From positions 13,567-77,566 of the forward strand of contig NZ_JYJF01000016.1 of the NCBI RefSeq assembly GCF_000955975.1: 64,000 nt of DNA. The letters are read 5' to 3'. A model generated the notes under the pieces. It ran no database searches, was not told the origin of the DNA, and worked only from the letters and a program-made list of their open reading frames with translations. A program made the translations under genes and the position numbers. The number at the start of each line of letters is the position of its first letter. The first letter of the stretch is position 1. Below, in pieces: positions 8,795 to 16,121 of this stretch. The DNA comes from Saccharothrix sp. ST-888. Its GTDB lineage: Bacteria > Actinomycetota > Actinomycetes > Streptomycetales > Streptomycetaceae.

Positions 8795-8975
8795 TCCGGG
8801 GCGCGGGGAACTGCGCGCGGCGGAAGGTGACCGGGGTCGGTCGAGCACGGCGGGCCGGTTGCAGGACCTCCGGGTGGGGCGGTGCGACTTGATTACCGGA
8901 GGTACGTGCGGGTCCGGGGCCTTCCGGTTCGCGCACGCGGTTGATCAAGCAGAGCCCCGCGCCCCTGAGCGGCCC
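8795..8975. repeat. Intergenic repeat copy A (GGGGCGCGGGGAACTGCGCG family)
   Basis: The left arm reads GGGGCGCGGGGAACTGCGCG followed by CGGCGGAAGG. The right arm (8920-8975) contains CCTTCCGG, GCGCACGCGGTTGATCAAGC and GCCCCGCGCCCCTGAGC. Related copies lie at 24265-24380, 43373-43536 and 49862-49935, all between genes. The arms can pair, so it may act as a bidirectional terminator. Confidence 0.6.
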
Positions 8976-8983
8976 CGGCAGGG

Positions 8984-10486
8984 CTAGGCGCCGCCGTGGT
9001 GGACGCTGAAGGCGGAGCGGCGGGCCGCACGGGCCACGGCGGGGTCCGGGTGGACGCCCGCGACGGCGGTGAGCACGGAGGCCGCCCGGGGGTGGCCGGA
9101 CTGCCTGGCCCGGTTGAACAGCCGGACCGGCTCGCCCGCCGAGGCGCCCTCGACATGGCCCACCAGCAGCTCGGTCTCACCGTGGTCGAGGACGGCGGCG
9201 GCCGTGTCCACCCAGAGCCAGGCGGCGTCGTCCGCACCGAGCACGTCGGCCGGCGAGACCCCCTCGTCCGACTGCTCGGCCAGCCAGAGCAGCGCGTACG
9301 GCCGCAGTACCGGCTCGTCCACGGCGGCCCGGACGGCCTGCTCGGCGGTGCCGCCCGCGACCCGGAGCGCCTCGAAGGCGAGCCCGCGCAGCAGCGCGTC
9401 CTCGCCCCGGGCGGCGTCCAGCAGCTCGGCGACCGCACGGTCCACCGGGCGGGCGGCGACCCAGGCCCGGTACTCGGCGCGGGCCGGGCCGGGAGAGTAG
9501 TTGGCGCAGGCGTCCAGGAGCTCCAGGGCGCTCTGCTCGATGTGCCCGGCCGCGGTCTGGGCGACCGTGCAGATCTCCTCCAGCTTGGCGCGCACGGCCC
9601 AGTGCCCGAGCAGGGAGAGCTCCGCGGCCTCGTCCCGGCGGACCAGGGCGCCGACGGCGGCGAGGCCGTCCAGCATCCAGTCGAGGACGGCGGCGACGTC
9701 CGAGGGGGCCGGCGGGTTGTCCACCTGCGGCTCACGGCAGGTGCCGCGAACCGCGGAGACGGCCGAGGCGGCGTGCGGGACCGGGGAGAGCGCCAGCGTG
9801 CCGGTGCCTGCGCCGTGGCGGCGCTCGTCCAGGCCGCGCCGGAGCAGTTCGAGCAGCTCGCTGTCGGCGACCGGGCCGTCCACCAGGTGCAGGAAGGAGA
9901 GCAGGTGGGGCGCGTGGTCGACGGCCTGCCCGGCGAGGACGGCGAAGACTCCGCGCATCGCGGCGGGCGGGACGGGGGCGACCAGCGTCCAGGAGTCGAA
10001 CAGCGCGGACCAGCCCCGGATCACCGCCTCGTCGTCGTGCTCCCAGGCGTGCAGCCGCCAGCCCGGTCCGGCACCGCCCTCGCGCGGTTCGACCAGACCC
10101 ACCAGCAGGGCCTGGCCCCAGGCCTTGGCCGCGGCGCCGACCGTCATGGCGAGGGCGCGCCCTGCGGCGCGGGCGTCGTCGGAGAGCAGCTCGCCCCGGC
10201 GGTCGACCTTGTCGAGTTCACCCGCCCAGCGCGCGATCCGGACCGCGTCCACGAGCATCCGGCGGGCCAGCGGGGCGAGCTCGGCCGGTGCGGGGAAGCC
10301 GTCGGGCACCGGAACCCTCCCCCGTCCCGGCTTGGGCGCCGGGGTACGGCGGCGGGCTCCGGCGGGGTGGCCGGGGTGCGCGCCGTCGGCGCGGCGGACC
10401 GTACCGGGCAGACGGGTCACCGTCGCACCGGTACCGATCGTCGGCGGGAGCGGGGCATCACGGTCGCGCGGGTTCCGAGACGTCAC
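8984..10486 (-). CDS. Conserved hypothetical protein, alpha-helical repeat-like
   Basis: I do not recognise this 500-residue protein. The first 70 residues are proline/arginine-rich and probably disordered. The remainder is almost wholly helical, rich in Ala, Leu and Glu, without a signal peptide or membrane segments. The C-terminal part (GHPRAASVLTAVAGVHPDPAVARAARRS and preceding segments) resembles HEAT/ARM-type repeats. No catalytic motif is visible. The frame starts at a GTG with a weak ribosome-binding site, so the true start may be further in, for example before the first predicted helix. Codon use is like its neighbours. It is separated by 251 bases from the gene upstream and probably stands alone. 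Confidence 0.75.
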   Translation of the reverse strand: MTSRNPRDRDAPLPPTIGTGATVTRLPGTVRRADGAHPGHPAGARRRTPAPKPGRGRVPVPDGFPAPAELAPLARRMLVDAVRIARWAGELDKVDRRGELLSDDARAAGRALAMTVGAAAKAWGQALLVGLVEPREGGAGPGWRLHAWEHDDEAVIRGWSALFDSWTLVAPVPPAAMRGVFAVLAGQAVDHAPHLLSFLHLVDGPVADSELLELLRRGLDERRHGAGTGTLALSPVPHAASAVSAVRGTCREPQVDNPPAPSDVAAVLDWMLDGLAAVGALVRRDEAAELSLLGHWAVRAKLEEICTVAQTAAGHIEQSALELLDACANYSPGPARAEYRAWVAARPVDRAVAELLDAARGEDALLRGLAFEALRVAGGTAEQAVRAAVDEPVLRPYALLWLAEQSDEGVSPADVLGADDAAWLWVDTAAAVLDHGETELLVGHVEGASAGEPVRLFNRARQSGHPRAASVLTAVAGVHPDPAVARAARRSAFSVHHGGA

Positions 10487-10737
10487 GCCGTGCAGTCTTC
10501 CCCGTGCACCGGCCTTCTGTCACATCGGGTTCGGCGCGTCTTTGGCCGCCCGGTGAGAAGCGATGGAAGAGATCGGGCAACAGCCCGCAAACCGGGCCTG
10601 AACATTCGAATGGTTGGCCTGATTCGAGTGTCGTGTCCCCAACAAGATGATCGACACTCCGTCAGGTTCAGGTCACCGGGAGCCCCCGGGGCACCTGATC
10701 GATGGTGACCGATCATCCACGGAGAGTGACTACGTGG

Positions 10738-11853
10738 TCAGAGCAGCGGGGTGAGCCAGCGGCGCAGCGCCTCCGCGTAGCCGTCCGGGTGGGCGTTCCA
10801 CAGTTGCGTGTGCTCCGCACCGGGCAGCTCGTGCAGGCTCACCAGGTCGGGGCGGTGGTGCGCGAGGCGGCGGGCGGCTCCGATCGGCGCGATGCCGTCG
10901 GCCGGACTGCCCAGCAGCAGGGTGGGGACCCGCAGCTCCGTACCGTCCGCGAGGCGGGCGAAGGCGGCCGGATCCACCTTGGTACGGCCTTCGGCGGCCA
11001 GCGCGCCCAGCTCGGCCAGGGCACCCGGGATACCCGCCCGGACGCTCTCCCGGCGCACGCCGGCGGACCAGTCGAGGATCGGGGAGTCCAGCACCAGTCC
11101 GGCGATCGAGGCCCGCCGGGCGGACCTGGCCGCCGTCAGCAGGCACATCGTGGCGCCGAGCGACCAGCCGTACAGGACGACCCGTCCCGCGCCGCTGTCC
11201 AGGGCGAGCCCGATCGCCGACTCGACGTCCCGCCACTCGGTCTCGCCGAAGTGGCCGAGCCCGTCCGGCGAGGGCGGGGCCCCGGCGTCGCCCCGGTAGG
11301 TGACGGTCAGGGTCGGCAGTTTCAGCGAGCGCAGCAGCGGGAGCACCGGCAGCGCCTGGGTGCGGTCGGCGCCGGGGCCGTGCACCAGGATCACCCAGGT
11401 CCCGCGCATCCCGGGGACGTACCAGGCGGGCAGCAGTCCGAGCTCGCCCTCGGCGGCGGTCTCGGTGAAGTCGAGGCCGAGGGCGGTGGTCGGGTCGCCG
11501 AGGTAGACCCGGGGGGTCATCTCGACCTCGGTGCCGACGGCGAGGGTGCCGCGCTCCGCGCGCTCCAGCCGGCGGGTGACGGTCTGGACGTCGGTGCCCA
11601 GCACCTCGCCGACCACCGCGTGGCCGCCGCCGCGCCACTCCAGCGCGTACCGGCCCGGACGTTCGCTCTCCGGGGCCCGGGTGAGGGCGACCCGCCCGGC
11701 GGCGAGCTCGTGCACCCGGAGGGTGGCGGCCAGGCCCGGCCTCCCGGCCGGCGGGCGGACCGAGCGCTCGGACACCCTGCGGCCGATCAGGACCACGGCT
11801 GCTCCGGCTCCGACGGCGGTGGCTGCCACGGCGGCGGCGGTTCCCCAACGCAT
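10738..11853 (-). CDS. Alpha/beta hydrolase with N-terminal membrane anchor
   Basis: The chosen ATG at 11853 has GGGGAG 6 bases upstream and gives 371 residues; a longer frame to 11961 lacks such a site. Residues 4-24 are a single hydrophobic segment, so the enzyme is probably membrane-anchored with its body outside. The hydrolase core starts near residue 153 with VILVHGPG (oxyanion region). It continues with the nucleophile elbow LYGWSLGA (S231), then an LVLDSPILDW strand and a late GAEHTQLWN motif giving the catalytic histidine. The substrate is unknown; the family includes acyl esterases and peptidases. The HTH gene upstream is read in the same direction but over 100 bases away. Confidence 0.85.
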   Translation of the reverse strand: MRWGTAAAVAATAVGAGAAVVLIGRRVSERSVRPPAGRPGLAATLRVHELAAGRVALTRAPESERPGRYALEWRGGGHAVVGEVLGTDVQTVTRRLERAERGTLAVGTEVEMTPRVYLGDPTTALGLDFTETAAEGELGLLPAWYVPGMRGTWVILVHGPGADRTQALPVLPLLRSLKLPTLTVTYRGDAGAPPSPDGLGHFGETEWRDVESAIGLALDSGAGRVVLYGWSLGATMCLLTAARSARRASIAGLVLDSPILDWSAGVRRESVRAGIPGALAELGALAAEGRTKVDPAAFARLADGTELRVPTLLLGSPADGIAPIGAARRLAHHRPDLVSLHELPGAEHTQLWNAHPDGYAEALRRWLTPLL

Positions 11854-11979
11854 AGCGCTCCCCGGTGTGCTGGACGGGACGGTGCCTCCCAGTCCACTCT
11901 CCGGGCCGCGCGCGTGCCACCGGGGCGAGTCCGTCCGTGCGGGCCGGGCACTGCAGGCCATGCGGATCCCCGCCGCTCG

Positions 11980-12675
11980 CTACACGGGGATTTCGGTGGG
12001 GTAGCGGGAGAGCAGCTCCCAGAAGCGCCGGGCGAGCGGCTGCTCCGGCCCGTGGTCGGCCGGGGCGGGGGCGGAGGAGCCCCAGTGCGTCGGGACCAGG
12101 TACTCGTTCTGCAGGTCCGAGAGCGCCGAGGAGAGGGTGTCCGGCGAGACCGGGAGCAGCCTGCCGATCGCCTTCAGCTGCCCCTGCCAGCGGCCGTCGA
12201 CGCACTGGCGCAGCCGCCGGTCGAAGTCGTCCTCACGGTGTGTCACCGCCAGCAGGGTGCGCAGGCCCAGGCCGAGGACGTGGGCCAGTGCGCGCGACTG
12301 CTCCTCGTCGCCGGTCCACCTGCCGGTCGACTCGGCCCGTTCGTACGCCGGCAGCGGCATCCCGATCCGGCGGGCCGCCTGTTCCCGGCCGAGTTCCCGG
12401 GCGAGGCGGAAGTCCCGCAGCGTTCCCGGAGGGACTCCCATCAACTGGACCGGCGGGCACCACAGGGCGCGCGCGAGGGCGATGAACTCCTCTTCGGAGG
12501 GCCGGATCTCACCGCTCTCCCAGCCGAGCACATGGGCGGGCAGCAGCCGGATGCCGTGGGCGGCCATGGCGTCGGCGACCTGCTCGGGGGTCAGGCCGAG
12601 CCCGGCCCGGTGGGACCGCGCGGCCGTCGGGGAGAACGGCACCGGGGGCGGAGGGGCCGGCTGTCTGCGTCGCAT
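11980..12675 (-). CDS. Helix-turn-helix transcriptional regulator (XRE-like)
   Basis: At 231 residues from the ATG at 12675, the protein has an XRE-type HTH near residues 20-80. LTPEQVADAMAAHGIRLLPAH is followed by LGWESGEIRPSEEEFIALARAL, and a second, partly degenerate copy of the same fold follows (RELGREQAARRIGMPLPAYERAES). The C-terminal half is helical, with no ligand domain I recognise. The double-HTH layout is seen in conserved Streptomyces regulators of unknown target. A start at 12771 is possible but adds a segment with poor coding character. Confidence 0.75.
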   Translation of the reverse strand: MRRRQPAPPPPVPFSPTAARSHRAGLGLTPEQVADAMAAHGIRLLPAHVLGWESGEIRPSEEEFIALARALWCPPVQLMGVPPGTLRDFRLARELGREQAARRIGMPLPAYERAESTGRWTGDEEQSRALAHVLGLGLRTLLAVTHREDDFDRRLRQCVDGRWQGQLKAIGRLLPVSPDTLSSALSDLQNEYLVPTHWGSSAPAPADHGPEQPLARRFWELLSRYPTEIPV

Positions 12676-13155
12676 GGCACCCGACCGTAGGGGGCGCACA
12701 TTTCGTCCACACCCCGCCGATTGCACGAAGCTCGGGTGGCCGCCCCGAGTCGGCATCGGATGATCCTCCACCCGGGCCCGGGGGAATCGGTCTGCTACTC
12801 GGAGGTAGTGACGGTTCCTCGGCGGACGGACGGACTACTCGGGTGGCTGTCCGGGCGGTAGCGCACGCCCGCCGGGGCCTGCCGAGGCGTCAGGCGGATC
12901 CGGTCACTTCAGGCCCAGCTTGCCGAACAGTTGCTTGAGGTGCTCCTCGGTGGGCGGATCGCCTGCGGGGTCAGCTTGTCGACGGCGTTCGGGAGGTGGG
13001 CGGCTTTCCGAGATCGTCCGTCATCGGTCGTCCTCCCATGAGGTCGTGGTCGAGTGAGGTCGTGGTCGAGCCGCGCGGGCGGGCACAGCGCCGGTCGCGG
13101 CAGGGGCCGGGGAGGCTGCCGCAGGGCTGTGACCAAGCCCTCCGCCGGGTTTGTT
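12676..13155. other. Intergenic region with a possible gene remnant and a 16-bp tandem duplication
   Basis: About 480 bases with no intact gene. On the minus strand the last 17 codons before a TGA at 12906 (PPTEEHLKQLFGKLGLK) look like a real C terminus. The matching upstream part, DGRSRKAAHLPNAVDKLTPQ, is in another frame, so this may be a frame-shifted remnant of a small protein. A 16-base tandem duplication (GAGGTCGTGGTCGAGT) covers 13040-13071. I do not recognise the remnant. Confidence 0.3.
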
Positions 13156-13159
13156 GACT

Positions 13160-13358
13160 CCCGGTCGCGGCCCGTGGTGGGATCTTTCAGCCAAACGGAG
13201 GCATGCAGAGGAAGCCGGTGCGAGTCCGGCGCGGTCCCGCCACTGTCACCGGGGAGCACACTCGACGTTTGGTCACGGCGGTCCGTTCGTACGGCTGCCG
13301 GTGGACCGGGGGTGTGTCCGCCCCGGAAGCCAGGAGACTCTCGCCTCCGGTACGTCGA
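13160..13358 (+). promoter_or_regulatory. Cobalamin riboswitch
   Basis: The conserved adenosylcobalamin aptamer core is plain: GCCGGTGCGAGTCCGGCG followed by CGGTCCCGCCACTGT, with the 3' B12-box segment GAAGCCAGGAGAC at about 13326-13339. The 5' limit is approximate. It lies just upstream of the cobD-cobQ-chelatase-cobO-cobB operon and would shut that operon when adenosylcobalamin is plentiful. This is a classic arrangement; binding itself is inferred from sequence. Confidence 0.95.
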
Positions 13359-13394
13359 TCCAGGGCGCGGACCCTGAGTGAGGACACGCACGCC

Positions 13395-13490
13395 ATGCAG
13401 GCTGCCCCGGCCCGAGTACGGCCGCCGTTCGACCTCGGGTCCGCCCCCCGGTCCGCCTCCGTCGCCGTGCCCGCGCCGTGCCTCGACTGA
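13395..13490 (+). CDS. Possible 31-codon leader peptide overlapping the cobD start
   Basis: An ATG at 13395 has GAGGA about 11 bases upstream and opens a 31-codon frame ending at a TGA at 13488-13490, 8 bases inside cobD. The cobD GTG at 13478 has no ribosome-binding site of its own, so reinitiation or coupling from this small frame would explain its translation downstream of the riboswitch. No homology is recognised. The evidence is only spacing and overlap, so this is a hypothesis. Confidence 0.3.
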   Translation: MQAAPARVRPPFDLGSAPRSASVAVPAPCLD

Positions 13491-14434
13491 ACCGCAGCAC
13501 CGCCTTCGCCCTGGGCAGCATCGCCGGGTACCTCGCCGACGCCGCCCTCGCCGACCCCCGGCGCGGGCACCCCGTCGCCGCCTTCGGCACCGCCGCCGGG
13601 CGGCTGGAGCGGGCGCTCTGGCGCGACCGGCGGGCGGCGGGTGCCGGGTACACCGCCGCCTGTGTCGGTACGGTCGCGGCCGGGGCGGTGCTCGCCGAAC
13701 GCGCGCTCGGGCGCAGCGGGTACGGACAGGCGGCGCTGGCCGCCGCCGCGACCTGGACGGTGCTCGGCGGTACCTCGCTCACCCAGGAGGCCAGGACCAT
13801 CGGCCGTTCGCTCCAGGCCGGCGATCTGACCGCCGCCCGCGAGCGGCTGCCGCACCTGTGCGGCCGCGACCCGAGCGCGCTGGACGGGCAGCAGATCGCC
13901 CGCGCCGTGGTCGAGTCGGTGGCCGAGAACACCGCCGACGCCGTGGTCAACGCGCTGACCTGGGGTGCACTGGCCGGTACGCCCGGACTGCTCGCCTTTC
14001 GGGCCGTCAACACGCTGGACGCGATGGTCGGTCACCGCTCCCCGCGCCATCTGCGCTTCGGCTGGGCCTCGGCCCGGCTGGACGACGTGGCCGGCTGGCC
14101 CGGCGCCCGGCTGACCGCCCTGCTCACGGTGGCCGCCGCACCCGAACCCCGGACCGCCTGGCGGGTCTGGCGGCGGGACGGCTCCGCTCACCCGAGCCCC
14201 AACGCCGGGCAGGCCGAGTCCGCCTTCGCCGGGGCGCTGGGCGTACGGCTGGGCGGCACCCTGCACTACGGCGAGCGCGTGGAGCACCGGCCGGTGCTCG
14301 GCGCGGAGCTGCGGCCGGTGGCGGTCGGGGACATCGAGCGGGCGTGCCTGCTGTCCCGGCGGGTGGGCGCCCTGGCGCTGGCGGCCACCGTGGCCGGGCG
14401 GACGCTGTGGACCCGGCGGCGGAGGCGGACGTGA
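13478..14434 (+). CDS. cobD: Adenosylcobinamide-phosphate synthase CobD/CbiB
   Basis: The 318-residue integral-membrane protein attaches aminopropanol phosphate to adenosylcobyric acid. Signatures include the N-terminal ALADPRRGHPVAAFG, the SVAENTADAVVNALTWG segment, AVNTLDAMVGH and GWASARLDDV, all characteristic of CbiB. Several hydrophobic helices run through the chain. The GTG at 13478 is the only plausible start in this frame. It lacks a clear ribosome-binding site and overlaps a small upstream frame. It is the first biosynthetic gene after the cobalamin riboswitch. Confidence 0.95.
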   Translation: MPRLNRSTAFALGSIAGYLADAALADPRRGHPVAAFGTAAGRLERALWRDRRAAGAGYTAACVGTVAAGAVLAERALGRSGYGQAALAAAATWTVLGGTSLTQEARTIGRSLQAGDLTAARERLPHLCGRDPSALDGQQIARAVVESVAENTADAVVNALTWGALAGTPGLLAFRAVNTLDAMVGHRSPRHLRFGWASARLDDVAGWPGARLTALLTVAAAPEPRTAWRVWRRDGSAHPSPNAGQAESAFAGALGVRLGGTLHYGERVEHRPVLGAELRPVAVGDIERACLLSRRVGALALAATVAGRTLWTRRRRRT

Positions 14435-14479
14435 GCGCACGTCACGGAGCGGCGCCGCGCTGCGCCGGTCCGGGCGCCA

Positions 14480-14584
14480 GCCGGGTGGAGCACGGCAGGG
14501 TGAAGCACAGCCGGGTGGGGCAAGGGCGAGTGCGGCAAGGCCGGGTAGAGCGCAGCCGGGTGGGGCATGGCCGGGGAAGAACGA
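14480..14584 (+). repeat. 15-bp tandem repeat between cobD and cobQ
   Basis: Six imperfect 15-base units and part of a seventh follow each other with no gap, based on GCCGGGTGGGGCAAG (units begin at 14480, 14495, 14510, 14525, 14540, 14555, 14570). A 15-base period keeps any frame open; read in frame it would give pentapeptides such as GRVKH and SRVGQ, but neither flanking gene uses it. It fills most of the 175-base gap in an otherwise tightly packed operon. Confidence 0.75.
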
Positions 14585-14609
14585 CGACCGTGAAGCGGAG
14601 CGGAGAAGC

Positions 14610-16121
14610 ATGAGCGGGGCACTGCTGGTCGCCGGGACGACCTCGGACGCGGGCAAGAGCGTGGTCACGGCGGGCATCTGCCGCTGGCTGGCCCGACAGG
14701 GCGTCAGGGTCGCGCCGTTCAAGGCGCAGAACATGTCGCTGAACTCCTTCGTGACCGCCGACGGCGCCGAGATCGGCCGGGCGCAGGCGATGCAGGCGCA
14801 GGCCGCCCGGGTCGAGCCGGAGGCGGCGATGAACCCGGTGCTGCTCAAGCCGGGTGCGGACGGCCGCAGCCAGGTGGTGCTGCTCGGCCGGGCGGTCGCC
14901 GAGGTCGGTGCGCTGGACTACCGGGAGCGCAAGCCCGTCCTGCTGGAGCGGGCGCTGGAGTGCCTGGCCGATCTGCGCAGCCGGTACGAGGTGGTGGTCT
15001 GCGAGGGCGCGGGCTCGCCGGCCGAGATCAACCTGCGCGACCGGGACATCGCCAACATGGGTCTGGCCACAGCCGCCGGGCTGCCGGTGGTGGTGGTCGG
15101 CGACATCGACCGGGGCGGGGTCTTCGCCGCGATGTACGGGACGCTGGCGCTGCTCTCGGCGGAGGACCAGCGGCTTGTGGCCGGCTGGTTCGTCAACAAG
15201 TTCCGGGGCGATGCCCGGCTGCTGGCGCCCGGTCTCGACATGCTGCACCAGCTGACCGGACGCCCGGTGCTGGGCACCCTGCCGATGCTCTCCGGCCTGT
15301 GGCTGGACGCCGAGGACTCGCTCGACCTGACCACGGTGGTGGACCACGCGGCGAGCAGCGGACCGGTCGGCGCGGACGTCCTGCGGGTGGCCGTGGTGCG
15401 CTTCCCGAGGCTGTCCAACTTCACCGATCTGGACGCGCTGGCGCAGGAGCCCGGCGTACTGGTGCGCTGGGCGACCCGCCCGGAGGAGCTGGCCGACGCC
15501 GACCTGGTGGTGCTGCCCGGCAGCCGGGCCACCGTCGCCGACCTGGCCTGGCTGCGCGAGCGCGGCCTCGAACCCGCGCTGAAGGCGCGGGCGGCCGCCG
15601 GGCTGCCGGTGCTCGGGGTCTGCGGCGGCTACCAGATGCTGAGCCGGAGCATCGTGGACGAGGTCGAGTCCAGGGCCGGCGAGGTCGCCGGGCTCGGTCT
15701 GCTGCCGACCCGGGTGGTCTTCGGGCGCGAGAAGGTGCTGGCCAGGCCGGTCGGCGAGGCGTACGGCGAGCGGGTCGAGGGCTACGAGATCCACCACGGG
15801 GTGGTGTCGGTCGAGGGCGGCGTGCCGTTCCTGGACGGCTGCCGGGTGGGCTCGGTCTGGGGCACCACCTGGCACGGCGCGCTGGAGAACGACGGCTTCC
15901 GGCGCCGACTGCTGCGCGAGGTGGCCGCGTCGGCCGGGCGGGCGTTCGTCCCCGCCCCCGACGTCTCGTTCGCGGCGGCCAGGGCGGCCCGTCTCGACCG
16001 GCTCGGCGACCTGATCGAGGAGCACGCCGACACCGACGCGCTCTGGAAGCTGATCGAGGGCGGGGCACCCGGTGGCCTGCCCTTCGTCCCGCCAGGGGCA
16101 CCCCGAACGATGGAGAGCTGA
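14610..16121 (+). CDS. cobQ: Cobyric acid synthase (glutamine-hydrolysing)
   Basis: The 503-residue enzyme amidates side chains b, d, e and g of adenosylcobyrinic acid diamide. The N-terminal synthetase domain has the ATP-binding loop GTTSDAGKSVV (residues 9-19) and the signature FKAQNMSLNS. The C-terminal class I amidotransferase domain has the nucleophile in GVCGGYQML (C338) and a catalytic histidine in YEIHHG (H395). Its TGA overlaps the next ATG by one base, so it is translationally coupled to the chelatase gene. Confidence 0.97.
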   Translation: MSGALLVAGTTSDAGKSVVTAGICRWLARQGVRVAPFKAQNMSLNSFVTADGAEIGRAQAMQAQAARVEPEAAMNPVLLKPGADGRSQVVLLGRAVAEVGALDYRERKPVLLERALECLADLRSRYEVVVCEGAGSPAEINLRDRDIANMGLATAAGLPVVVVGDIDRGGVFAAMYGTLALLSAEDQRLVAGWFVNKFRGDARLLAPGLDMLHQLTGRPVLGTLPMLSGLWLDAEDSLDLTTVVDHAASSGPVGADVLRVAVVRFPRLSNFTDLDALAQEPGVLVRWATRPEELADADLVVLPGSRATVADLAWLRERGLEPALKARAAAGLPVLGVCGGYQMLSRSIVDEVESRAGEVAGLGLLPTRVVFGREKVLARPVGEAYGERVEGYEIHHGVVSVEGGVPFLDGCRVGSVWGTTWHGALENDGFRRRLLREVAASAGRAFVPAPDVSFAAARAARLDRLGDLIEEHADTDALWKLIEGGAPGGLPFVPPGAPRTMES

